A program made the translations under genes and the position numbers. Shown here in pieces: positions 44,407 to 52,225 of a DNA stretch of 64,000 nt (positions are counted from its first letter, which is position 1; every line of letters begins with the position of its first letter). Below the pieces are notes generated by a model. That model was not told the DNA's origin. It ran no database searches and saw nothing but the letters and a program-made list of their open reading frames with translations. The DNA comes from Arsenicibacter sp965247375 (GTDB lineage Bacteria; Bacteroidota; Bacteroidia; Cytophagales; Spirosomataceae). The stretch covers positions 124,001 through 188,000 of the forward strand of contig CBDFHU010000161.1 in assembly GCA_965247375.1 (NCBI GenBank), read 5' to 3'.

Positions 44407-45189
44407 ATGAACGTTACAAAATCACTCCGCAATCTCAACGGCCTCTTAACACTTACCGTATTCGGACTGCTCAGTACCACAGCCTGCCAGAGTAATACGA
44501 ACACGGTTGATCCGGGAAACCCCTCCGGCGGCAAAAAAGGCTATGTGACCGGCAACGTTACAGATCCGCAGGGCAAACCACTGGCCCAGGCAACCATCTA
44601 TACCGAAAACACCGTGGTCAAGGATCGCGGCGCCGAAGTCAAAACGTCTGCCAGTGGCAGTTATCAGATTCAGTTAATCAATAATCTGGGGCAATGGATT
44701 GCGCGGGGTTATATCCTGAAGCAGTATAATGGCCACGTTTATAAAATCAGCCTTGATCCGAAAAACGCGGATTCGTTTACGGCCGAGGAGCAACCTGTCC
44801 GCGATTTCCAGTGGAAACTGACCGGCCACGTAGCCGATCTGAGTCTGGATTTATATTATGGCGGAACGGTTGAGCTGTTCCGCGATCCGAACACAGATTT
44901 ATACGACAACGAAAACATCGAATTTACCTTTAAACCTGTCGGGCCGCTGATTGACGGATCAACCGGACAAACCCTTACACTTAAAGCGAAAAAACGCTAC
45001 GACAACTTCTTTAAAGATGTGCCGATTGGCCGTTATGAGGTATCGGCAGTATATAAGCCAACCAATACAAAACTGAAAGTCAGCGATGTATTCGGCGACG
45101 GGCAATATGCGTCTTCCATAACGGTCGACTTCACCGGCCGCGAATCTGCCACCCGCGAGAACATGATGGGCATTGGTTACACACGCTGA
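44407..45189 (+). CDS. Lipoprotein with carboxypeptidase-regulatory-like domain
   Basis: A 260-residue lipoprotein: lipobox T-T-A-C, C27. Residues 43-110 (YVTGNVTDPQGKPLAQATIY) are a CarboxypepD_reg-like beta-sandwich, the same fold found before SusC plugs. The remainder is beta-rich (VAVY and VDFTGRE stretches) and not recognised. Probably on the outer membrane, role unknown. It stands between the tenA hairpin and its own terminator. Confidence 0.72.
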   Translation: MNVTKSLRNLNGLLTLTVFGLLSTTACQSNTNTVDPGNPSGGKKGYVTGNVTDPQGKPLAQATIYTENTVVKDRGAEVKTSASGSYQIQLINNLGQWIARGYILKQYNGHVYKISLDPKNADSFTAEEQPVRDFQWKLTGHVADLSLDLYYGGTVELFRDPNTDLYDNENIEFTFKPVGPLIDGSTGQTLTLKAKKRYDNFFKDVPIGRYEVSAVYKPTNTKLKVSDVFGDGQYASSITVDFTGRESATRENMMGIGYTR

Positions 45190-45203
45190 CACCTAATCGA
45201 ATA

Positions 45204-45230
45204 AACCCCTTCTGTTATTCAGAAGGGGTT
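45204..45230. terminator. Terminator after the lipoprotein gene
   Basis: AACCCCTTCTG (45204-45214), loop TTATT, CAGAAGGGGTT (45220-45230): a perfect 11-bp stem, 14 bases after the stop codon; the T tract is short. Confidence 0.75.
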
Positions 45231-45319
45231 GCTTGTATAACATACATCTTTAGTTTACAGCGATTGTAGTTATCCGGCCCGTGCCGTACCTTTATCCGAT
45301 ACCAGTGTAGAAACTGACT

Positions 45320-45715
45320 ATGACGTATTATCAGAAACAGGTCAGGCAACTGAGACACAGCTGCTTTCCGAACCAGGTACTCATCAACCGTCTTGTAAAA
45401 GCTAAACAACTCATCGACAGCCAGTTTACTGAGCCGCTCAGGCTGGAAACAATTGCCCGTGAAGCGCATATGTCCCCGTTTCATTTTATCCGGCTTTTCC
45501 GGCAATGTTACGGCATCACTCCCCATCAATACCTGACATCGGTACGGATACGCGAAGCCAAACGATTACTCCGGACCGGACACTCCATGACCGAAACCTG
45601 CTTTATGCTGGGGTTTTCCAGCACAGCTTCCTTTTCGGCACTGGTTAAAAAGCATACCGGACAGCTTCCGTCGGCGTGGCAGAAAAAAGCAATATCCGAT
45701 AAGCCGCTGCCCTGA
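45320..45715 (+). CDS. AraC family regulator (DNA-binding domain only)
   Basis: A 131-residue protein that is essentially one AraC DNA-binding domain with two helix-turn-helix units: LRLETIAREAHMSPFHFIRL and the second with VRIREAKRLLRTGHSMTETC and GFSSTASFSALVKKHTG. No effector domain is attached; about 30 N-terminal residues are basic. It probably activates the next gene, which begins 36 bases downstream, together with itself. The signal is unknown. Confidence 0.85.
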   Translation: MTYYQKQVRQLRHSCFPNQVLINRLVKAKQLIDSQFTEPLRLETIAREAHMSPFHFIRLFRQCYGITPHQYLTSVRIREAKRLLRTGHSMTETCFMLGFSSTASFSALVKKHTGQLPSAWQKKAISDKPLP

Positions 45716-45751
45716 TCCGGCGCTTACTTGCGTCTTTAAACGCACAATCCG

Positions 45752-46138
45752 ATGAAAATACGTCTGAAAAGCCTGCTGGTGGATGACCAGGAAAAAGCGC
45801 TCCGGTTTTATACGGGCATACTGGGTTTTGTCAAGAAAACAGAAGTACCGATGGGCGAACACCGGTGGCTGACAGTAGTTGCCAAAGACGAGCCTGACGG
45901 CGTCGAGCTGGTACTGGAGCCAACCGCCTTCCCGCCCTCCCAAACGTTTCAGAAAGCCCTTTTTGAGGCCGGTATTCCGTATACGGCGTTTGAAGTGGAG
46001 GACCTTGACGAGGAATACAACCGGCTGGTGTCGGCTAACGTGGTGTTCAGTATGCCGCCGACACTCATGGGTCCGACGAGGCTGGCCGTTTTTAACGACA
46101 CCTGCGGCAACAACATTCAGATTTATCAGATGCTGTAA
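45752..46138 (+). CDS. VOC family (glyoxalase/bleomycin resistance-like) protein
   Basis: A 128-residue vicinal-oxygen-chelate protein: a single betaalphabetabetabeta pair, with KSLLVDDQEKALRFYTGILG at the start and RLAVFNDTCGNNIQIYQ at the end. The usual metal ligands are not fully obvious. It is close to the phenazine-resistance-like VOC proteins often encoded beside AraC-type regulators. The substrate is unknown. Same operon as the regulator. Confidence 0.82.
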   Translation: MKIRLKSLLVDDQEKALRFYTGILGFVKKTEVPMGEHRWLTVVAKDEPDGVELVLEPTAFPPSQTFQKALFEAGIPYTAFEVEDLDEEYNRLVSANVVFSMPPTLMGPTRLAVFNDTCGNNIQIYQML

Positions 46139-46210
46139 ACATAAGCGGGAGTGAAGCCAAAATTTATTTTTCAGCTTCACTCCTGCCATAGGGCTGTCAG
46201 GGCACCTGCC

Positions 46211-46218
46211 GATCTTTG
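46211..46218 (+). promoter_or_regulatory. -7 promoter box GATCTTTG, leaderless spacing
   Basis: GATCTTTG is one base off TAnnTTTG and ends 4 bases before ATG 46223, the same spacing as at 467, 2516 and hisS. Confidence 0.4.
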
Positions 46219-46222
46219 CCCT

Positions 46223-47320
46223 ATGAGCGCACTGAAAGACCTTTATTCGCCGGTATTTTATCAGGAATTTGCCCGCGTCATGCAGCAGGTGATACCGGAC
46301 TTTGACAAGACCCGGTTCATTGACCTGATTTTTGATGCCGGATTTGCCAATATGGAGCTGAAAGACCGGATGAGGCACACTACCCGTGTCCTTCACCGGT
46401 TCATGCCTGCCGGTTTCAGCGAGGCCGTTGCTGTCATTGATGCATTGATCACAGAGCTCCGGACTGATCCGCTGGGCAAAAACAGTTTTCTCTTCCTGTT
46501 TTTACCGGATTATATCGAAACCTACGGGCTGGATGACTTCGACACAGCCGTCGCCGCTATTGAGCGGGTAACGCAGTTCATCAGCTGTGAATTTGCGGTC
46601 CGGCCGTTTCTCCGCCGGTATTTTGTGCCGATGATGGCGCAAATGCAGGCGTGGGCACATCACCCGAATCACCACGTCAGGCGGCTGGCCAGTGAAGGGA
46701 GTCGTCCGCGGTTGCCCTGGGGTATGGCCGTTCCTGCGCTGAAACAAGACCCATCCCCCATTCTGCCGATTCTGGAAAGCCTGAAAAACGACCCGTCGGA
46801 GTATGTCCGCCGGAGCGTTGCCAATAATCTGAACGATATGTCGAAAGACTACCCTGAAACGGTACTGGCCATTGCCCGCGTCTGGAAAGGTCTCAGTCCG
46901 GAAACCGACGCCCTGATCAAACACGGTTGCCGGACACTCCTGAAACAGGGTAATGCTTCCATTCTGGATTTTTACGCCCTCGACAGCTCCCGGGTTGAGG
47001 TGCAGCAGTTCCGGTTGCTGACACCAGTCATCCGCATTGGCGACAGGCTCACCTTTACCTTTTCATTCCAAAATAGCCATACCTCGCCGCTGACGATCCG
47101 GCTCGAATACGCCGTGTATTACCGGTTGCAGAACGGGCAGTTATCCCGCAAGGTATTCAAGATCAGCGAACGGTTGTTTGCCGCCGGTGAACAGGCTTCC
47201 ATCGTCAGGCACCAGAAATTCGTTCCTATCACCACTCGCCGGTTTTACGCGGGTGAACACCGCATTGCCCTCATTGTGAACGGCAAAGAATACGATTCGG
47301 TGCCGTTTGAGTTGGGTTAA
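46223..47320 (+). CDS. DNA alkylation repair protein, AlkC-like
   Basis: A 365-residue protein. Residues up to about 255 are HEAT-like helical repeats (SALKDLYSPVFYQEFARVM, HHVRRLASEGSRPRLPWGMA, PSEYVRRSVANNLNDMSKDY) as in AlkC glycosylases that remove methylated bases; from about 270 an immunoglobulin-like beta domain follows (RIGDRLTFTFSFQN), known from the longer AlkC type. ATG 46223 is preferred to one at 46151 because the promoter box lies between. Confidence 0.82.
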   Translation: MSALKDLYSPVFYQEFARVMQQVIPDFDKTRFIDLIFDAGFANMELKDRMRHTTRVLHRFMPAGFSEAVAVIDALITELRTDPLGKNSFLFLFLPDYIETYGLDDFDTAVAAIERVTQFISCEFAVRPFLRRYFVPMMAQMQAWAHHPNHHVRRLASEGSRPRLPWGMAVPALKQDPSPILPILESLKNDPSEYVRRSVANNLNDMSKDYPETVLAIARVWKGLSPETDALIKHGCRTLLKQGNASILDFYALDSSRVEVQQFRLLTPVIRIGDRLTFTFSFQNSHTSPLTIRLEYAVYYRLQNGQLSRKVFKISERLFAAGEQASIVRHQKFVPITTRRFYAGEHRIALIVNGKEYDSVPFELG

Positions 47321-47382
47321 CAATGTAGCCTGAAAAACGCTCCGACAGTGAATCAGGGCGTTTTTCAGGGATCGCTGCCGGC

Positions 47383-48741
47383 CTAGAACAAGGCGACAAT
47401 TTCTTCAGCGGTCAGCTGCTGCTGCTCGCCGGTAATCATATTTTTGACGGTCAGTTTTCCGGTCTGTATTTCCTCCGACCCAATCAGCACTACGTATGGG
47501 ATTTGTTTGGCATTGGCGTAGTCCAGCTGTTTCTTGACTTTGGCCAGATCCGGGTAGGCTTCGGCAGCAACACCGGCATTCCGTAACTGACTCAGAAGTG
47601 GATAGGCTACGCTGCGGCCTTCGGCATCGAAGCAGATAATTAATACCTGCGAACTCTGCTGCGCCGTCGCCGGAAACAGGTTCAGTTCGTCCATGACATC
47701 ATATATCCGGTCAACACCAAACGAGATGCCGACGCCTGATAAGCCGGGTTGCCCGAACGCGCCCGTCAGGTTATCATACCGACCGCCGCCGCTAACGCTG
47801 CCGATCTGGACACCGTTGGCTTTGACTTCAAAAATAGCCCCGGTATAGTACGACAGGCCACGCGCCAGCGTCACATCCAGTTCCAGTTGTGAGTCTGCCA
47901 GGCCAAGTGCGTTCGCTGTCTGCCAGACTTCTTCCAGTTCGGCAATGCCTTTCTGCGCCAGTTCCGAATCTGCCAGCCATACCTTAAGCTCATTCAGGGT
48001 TTCGAGCGAGTCACCGGCGGGGGCGAACATCGGTTCCAGCCGGTCAATGGATTCTTCCGGAAAACCGCGCTCACGCAGTTCATCAAGTACTTTCTCCCGG
48101 CCGATTTTATCCAGTTTATCAATGGCCACTGCCAGCGGCCCTTCCTGTCCGGGCGCGCCGATGGCTTCAGCAATCCCGGCCAAAATCTTGCGGTTATTGA
48201 TTTTGACGCTGAAGTTCTGAATACCCAGATTCCTGAATACTTCGTGAATCATCATCACGATTTCTGCTTCGCATAGCAGCGAATCCGTGCCGACTACGTC
48301 TGCATCACACTGATAAAACTCGCGGTAACGGCCTTTTTGCGGCCGGTCAGCCCGCCACACCGGCTGCATCTGGTAGCGCTTAAACGGCAACGCCAGCGCA
48401 TGCCGATTCATGACCACATAGCGGGCAAACGGTACGGTCAGGTCGTAACGCAGGCCTTTTTCAGAAATCTTAGTTGTCAGTTTTTTAGCACCGGCGGCAA
48501 TATCGGCGTCGGATACTTTATCAAGAAAATCGCCGGAATTCAGGATTTTAAACAGCAGCTGGTCGCCTTCGTCACCGTATTTACCCATCAGGACCGACAG
48601 GTTTTCCATCGCGGGTGTTTCAAGCGGCTGAAAACCGAACCGACGGAATGTTTGACGAATGGTATCAAATATATAGAGCCGTTTGCCCATTTGCTCCGGC
48701 CCGAAATCGCGGGTTCCTTTTGGTAAGCCTGGTTTTTGCAT
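47383..48741 (-). CDS. hisS: Histidine--tRNA ligase
   Basis: A 452-residue class II synthetase. The order is motif 1 (QTFRRFGFQPLETPAMEN), motif 2 (Y-R-E-F-Y-Q-C-D-A-D), the histidine A region (LARGLSYYTGAIFEV) and motif 3 (GVGISFGVDRIYDV), followed by the C-terminal anticodon-binding domain. It charges tRNA-His. Its start is 4 bases after a TAATTTTG box. Confidence 0.96.
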   Translation of the reverse strand: MQKPGLPKGTRDFGPEQMGKRLYIFDTIRQTFRRFGFQPLETPAMENLSVLMGKYGDEGDQLLFKILNSGDFLDKVSDADIAAGAKKLTTKISEKGLRYDLTVPFARYVVMNRHALALPFKRYQMQPVWRADRPQKGRYREFYQCDADVVGTDSLLCEAEIVMMIHEVFRNLGIQNFSVKINNRKILAGIAEAIGAPGQEGPLAVAIDKLDKIGREKVLDELRERGFPEESIDRLEPMFAPAGDSLETLNELKVWLADSELAQKGIAELEEVWQTANALGLADSQLELDVTLARGLSYYTGAIFEVKANGVQIGSVSGGGRYDNLTGAFGQPGLSGVGISFGVDRIYDVMDELNLFPATAQQSSQVLIICFDAEGRSVAYPLLSQLRNAGVAAEAYPDLAKVKKQLDYANAKQIPYVVLIGSEEIQTGKLTVKNMITGEQQQLTAEEIVALF

Positions 48742-48745
48742 ACCG

Positions 48746-48753
48746 CAAAATTA
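48746..48753 (-). promoter_or_regulatory. -7 promoter box of hisS, leaderless spacing
   Basis: On the minus strand TAATTTTG (48753-48746) ends 4 bases before the hisS ATG. TTG (48777-48775), 21 bases upstream, is in the left terminal repeat of the 260-bp element. Confidence 0.55.
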
Positions 48754-48765
48754 GGATTTAATCCC

Positions 48766-49025
48766 GTAGAGACGCAACATCTTGCGTCTCAGCGCCGGTC
48801 AGGTCAATACATTATTCGTCCGGTGAAGTGGCAAGAACAGCCATACATTGCGTCTCAGCGCCGGTCAGGTCAATACATTATTCATCCGGTAAAGTTGCGG
48901 GAACAGCAACATCTTGCGTCTCAGCGCCGGTCAGGTTGTATACTTCCACACGTTTACTATATCCGCCAAAATATATGTCACGGCACGTTACCAAGCAAAA
49001 GAGACGCAAGATGTTGCGTCTCTAC
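48766..49025. mobile_element. 260-bp MITE-like element with 25-bp terminal inverted repeats
   Basis: The left end (48766-48790) and right end (49001-49025) are exact 25-base inverted repeats. Each end is itself a palindrome, GAGACGCAA-4 bases-TTGCGTCTC. Inside, three direct copies of a unit of 66 bases start with TTGCGTCTC at 48782, 48848 and 48914. No transposase or clear target duplication is seen. It lies between hisS and the small basic protein gene, and its ends touch both promoters. Confidence 0.75.
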
Positions 49026-49044
49026 ATAAAAAATCGTAATTTTG
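49014..49044 (+). promoter_or_regulatory. Promoter of the 51-aa basic protein
   Basis: TTG (49014-49016), 20 bases, TAATTTTG (49037-49044) make a promoter with a predicted start near 49050. The -33 part is within the right end of the 260-bp element. Confidence 0.5.
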
Positions 49045-49083
49045 CGGTTCATTTTCAGAAGATACGAAAAATAACTATACACA

Positions 49084-49239
49084 ATGGGAGTTTCAGCACT
49101 TAAGCGGAAAGACCGCAAAAACAAAGCGCGCGCTAACAACGCAGTTAGCAAAATCAAACAATTGTTGCGTAAACCGGAAATCCGCAACGTTGACGTCGAC
49201 GCCATCAAAGCTTCTTTCGCTGAGAAAAAAGCTGCTTAA
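49084..49239 (+). CDS. Small basic protein, unknown function
   Basis: A 51-residue protein, MGVSALKRKDRKNKARANNA, then KIKQLLRKPEIRNVDVD, ending A-E-K-K-A-A. It is very rich in Lys and Arg in its first half. The open frame is intact and follows a good promoter, and a strong hairpin lies after it. I know such small proteins from related Cytophagales only as hypothetical ones; the charge suggests RNA or ribosome association (inference). Confidence 0.75.
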   Translation: MGVSALKRKDRKNKARANNAVSKIKQLLRKPEIRNVDVDAIKASFAEKKAA

Positions 49240-49288
49240 TTATCAGGCTGTCGGGGATTTACCCTCTTATCAGTCCTGTAATTATACA

Positions 49289-49352
49289 AAAACCACATAC
49301 CGTTATAGTGTGTAGACATGCTGCTACCAATACTATAACCGTATGTGGTTTT
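49289..49352. terminator. Long near-perfect hairpin after the small basic protein
   Basis: Positions 49289-49309 and 49332-49352 pair at 20 of 21 places with a 22-base loop, beginning AAAACC and ending GGTTTT. As the arms are A-rich and T-rich at the outside, it can act as terminator in both directions, for the small protein gene and for the minus-strand gene at 49382. Confidence 0.75.
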
Positions 49353-49381
49353 CATTTGTATACTCCCAACGGCACAAGCAC

Positions 49382-49732
49382 TTAGCTCTGCCCGCCTTTA
49401 TTTCCTGCCGCTGCCTTACGCCGCGCCAAACGGTCTTTAAGCTCCTTCTTCAACTGCCGCCGCACAAAACGCCGGTAATCCAGCGCGACCCGTAACCGCA
49501 CTGCCTGCCCGAACAGGGCTAAACCGCCATTGATCATAATCAGGCTGTAGGTCCCGATCAGAAACCATTGCCGGAACGGCGCACCGGTATGTTTCAACTG
49601 TGACGCTTCACTGAAAATACATAAACCAGCACCCACTAAAAGCAGGCTTACAGGTGACAGAATCATCCATTTAGTGCGGGTACTCATCCGCTTTAACAGG
49701 CGTCGACCGGGGGGCTTCGCAGGATTAGGCAT
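49382..49732 (-). CDS. Small membrane protein, function unknown
   Basis: A 116-residue protein with two hydrophobic segments (about 23-41 and 56-74, WFLIGTYSLIMINGGLALF) and strongly basic ends (RRFVRRQLKKELKDRLARRK). I do not recognise a family. It follows the glycosyltransferase gene on the same strand, with 127 bases between. Confidence 0.55.
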   Translation of the reverse strand: MPNPAKPPGRRLLKRMSTRTKWMILSPVSLLLVGAGLCIFSEASQLKHTGAPFRQWFLIGTYSLIMINGGLALFGQAVRLRVALDYRRFVRRQLKKELKDRLARRKAAAGNKGGQS

Positions 49733-49859
49733 AAGGCTTGCGGGTTTCTCAGTTATTCATTGCGCGTTTCTAATCAGATAACACGCGTCTCATAGTGATG
49801 TTTTACAAGTTAAAGTACAACAGAACGGGCAACTACGCACCCGTTCTGCCAATTTTCTT

Positions 49860-50816
49860 TCAGGCCGGCCGGAAGAACTCCTTGAGGAAGCCTAAACCGT
49901 ACCCCGTCAGCTGAATCAGAGCAGCAATCATACTCAGGCCACCGACGTAAATACTTTTCTCGCGGCGGGCGGCATCCAGTCCGAGCAGTAGCATAAACAG
50001 ACTCAGCAGCGACAGTCCCAGTCCGAACATCGGCCACCAGACCAGGGCCAGTACCGGCAGACTCAACAAACCGACGGTGAACCATACCGGCAAGGTATGG
50101 ACCAGTTTCACCGGAATGCCGTACTTCCGTTTGAGCTGAATCCGGGTACGGCCGAAGCTGAATACCTGTTTAAAAAAGGCCCCGAACGTGCCCCGGCGCT
50201 TATGATACACGTAGGCATCCGGAATCAGCCCGACCGTATAGCCCGACCGGATCAGCCGCGTGCTCAGTTCCATATCTTCGCCCATGTCCCGCTTCGCAAA
50301 GCCACCCGTTTCCTGAAACACTTTACGCGAAAGGCCCATGTTGAAACTACGCGGATGGAACTGCCCGCCCAGATTCTTTTTGCTGCCCCGGATTCCGCCG
50401 GTCGTAAATACCGACGTCATTGAGTAACTGATCGCGCGTTGCAGCGGCGTAAAATCCGGATCGGCCGCGTCAGGTCCGCCGTAAGCGTCCAGCCAGCTGG
50501 TGTTCAGATGCCTGTCTACCGTTTCCAGATATGTTGGGGGAACAATGGCATCAGAGTCAAAGACGATAAAATAATCGCCTTTGGCCCGTTCAAAACCAAA
50601 ATTCCGCGAAAACCCCTGTCCGGTATTTTCCTTGTAATAGTAGGTCAGCGGTAACCGGCCGGCATACTGCTTAGCCACCTGATCGGCTTTCCGCGTCGAG
50701 CCATCTTCGACGACAATTACCTCAAAAGCGGTAAAGGTCTGCCGGGTCAGGCTTTCGAGCAACTCAGCCAGTTCATCAGGGCGGTTATATACCGGAATGA
50801 CAATCGAAAACGTCAT
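49860..50816 (-). CDS. Glycosyltransferase family 2, membrane-anchored
   Basis: A 318-residue GT-A enzyme. FSIVIPVYNRPDELAELLES, VEDGSTRKAD and FDSDAIVP (DxD-like) come from the catalytic fold; M-G-E-D-M-E-L-S-T-R is the ED acceptor motif. From about 240 to 310 there are two or three transmembrane helices. It starts 2 bases after the end of hemL, so the two are co-transcribed. The product is perhaps a glycan at the inner membrane. Confidence 0.85.
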   Translation of the reverse strand: MTFSIVIPVYNRPDELAELLESLTRQTFTAFEVIVVEDGSTRKADQVAKQYAGRLPLTYYYKENTGQGFSRNFGFERAKGDYFIVFDSDAIVPPTYLETVDRHLNTSWLDAYGGPDAADPDFTPLQRAISYSMTSVFTTGGIRGSKKNLGGQFHPRSFNMGLSRKVFQETGGFAKRDMGEDMELSTRLIRSGYTVGLIPDAYVYHKRRGTFGAFFKQVFSFGRTRIQLKRKYGIPVKLVHTLPVWFTVGLLSLPVLALVWWPMFGLGLSLLSLFMLLLGLDAARREKSIYVGGLSMIAALIQLTGYGLGFLKEFFRPA

Positions 50817-50818
50817 GT

Positions 50819-52102
50819 TTAAACGGCTTCCCGCAGGGCGTCTTCGTTGACCGAAATTACCTCGTCGATTAACTCATCCGTAAGGGCAGTCGATACAAAC
50901 AGGCTCTCGAACTGCGAAGGAGCCAGATACACACCACGCTTCAGCATAGCCTGAAAATAACGGCCAAACAGGGGCAGATCACAGGTCTTCGCCGAGGCAA
51001 AATCAGTAACCGGCTGATCGGTCATGAACATCGTAAACATCGACCCGATCTGGTTGATGGTATACGGCAGCCCAACCTTGTCCAGCCCTGCTTGAAAGCC
51101 TGCCGCCAGCTTACCGCCGATTTCTTCCAGACGGGTATATACCTCCGGATGGTCGTTCAGGTGATGCAGCATCGCCAGACCCGCCGACATAGCAATCGGG
51201 TTACCCGACAACGTACCAGCCTGGTAAACCGGACCCGCCGGCGACACAAAATTCATAATCTCGGCACGGCCGCCATAAGCACCGACCGGCATGCCGCCAC
51301 CAATGATTTTGCCCATCGTAGTCAGGTCGGGCGTAACACCGAAACGTTCCTGCGCACCGCCTTTGGCAAGCCGGAATCCGGTCATGACTTCGTCGAAAAT
51401 CAACAGAATCCCGTGACGGGTGCACAGGTCGCGCAGACCTTCGAGGAAGCCCGGCTCGGGCAGCACACAGCCCATATTGCCAACCACCGGCTCCAGAATC
51501 AGAGCGGCAATCTGGTTCGGATTATTGTCAATCAGATTTTCTACGGCCTGCAGGTCGTTGTAGGGAGCCGTCAGGGTATCGAGGGCGGTCGCTTTCGTTA
51601 CCCCCGGACTGTCCGGCGTTCCCATGGTCAGGGCGCCGCTGCCGGCCGCGATCAGAAATGAATCGCCGTGGCCGTGGTAACAGCCTTCAAACTTGATAAT
51701 CTTGTCCCGTCCGGTAAAGCCCCGCGCCAGCCGGATCGCTGCCATAGTCGCTTCGGTACCGGAGTTAACCATCCGGACTTTTTCGACCGACGGTACGATA
51801 CTGACAATCAGCTCGGCCATTTCGACCTCCTTGCGGGTTGGTGCTCCGAACGAAAACGAATGCTGAATGGCCTCCCGCACGGCTTCTTCGACGGGTCCGA
51901 ATGCATGACCCAGCACCATCGGGCCCCACGAGTTGATTAATTCAATATATCGTTTACCGTCTTCGTCGTATAAAAACGGGCCTTTTGCCGACTTAATAAA
52001 TACCGGTGATCCACCCACTGCGCGGAATGCCCGTACCGGTGAGTTCACCCCACCCGGAATCAGCGTTTTCGCTTTTTCAAAAAGTTGTTCGCTCGTTGTC
52101 AT
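50819..52102 (-). CDS. hemL: Glutamate-1-semialdehyde 2,1-aminomutase
   Basis: A 427-residue class III aminotransferase: LIPGGVNSPVRAFRAVGG, HGHGDSFLIAAGSGALT, LIFDEVMTGFR and TTMGKIIGGGMPVGAYGG with the PLP lysine. It makes 5-aminolevulinate for heme and siroheme in the C5 pathway. ATG 52102 is chosen; an in-frame start 105 bases upstream falls in a repeat. The glycosyltransferase is just downstream. Confidence 0.95.
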   Translation of the reverse strand: MTTSEQLFEKAKTLIPGGVNSPVRAFRAVGGSPVFIKSAKGPFLYDEDGKRYIELINSWGPMVLGHAFGPVEEAVREAIQHSFSFGAPTRKEVEMAELIVSIVPSVEKVRMVNSGTEATMAAIRLARGFTGRDKIIKFEGCYHGHGDSFLIAAGSGALTMGTPDSPGVTKATALDTLTAPYNDLQAVENLIDNNPNQIAALILEPVVGNMGCVLPEPGFLEGLRDLCTRHGILLIFDEVMTGFRLAKGGAQERFGVTPDLTTMGKIIGGGMPVGAYGGRAEIMNFVSPAGPVYQAGTLSGNPIAMSAGLAMLHHLNDHPEVYTRLEEIGGKLAAGFQAGLDKVGLPYTINQIGSMFTMFMTDQPVTDFASAKTCDLPLFGRYFQAMLKRGVYLAPSQFESLFVSTALTDELIDEVISVNEDALREAV

Positions 52103-52103
52103 A

Positions 52104-52215
52104 ACTACTTTTTTAATGAATAATGGATAATGAGCAATAGATAATGTGTTCTGAAGCCAACCTATACGACGAGCGTAAGCCCTCATTATACATTGTTCAT
52201 TACACATTACATATT
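52104..52215. repeat. Intergenic repeat, AATGAATAATGGATAATG type
   Basis: AATGAATAATGGATAATGAG (52116-52135) faces CATTATACATTGTTCATTAC near 52184-52203. The arms are complementary in part and fill the gap between the TPR gene and hemL, like the other palindromic fillers. Confidence 0.5.
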
Positions 52216-52225
52216 TTTCATTTAA

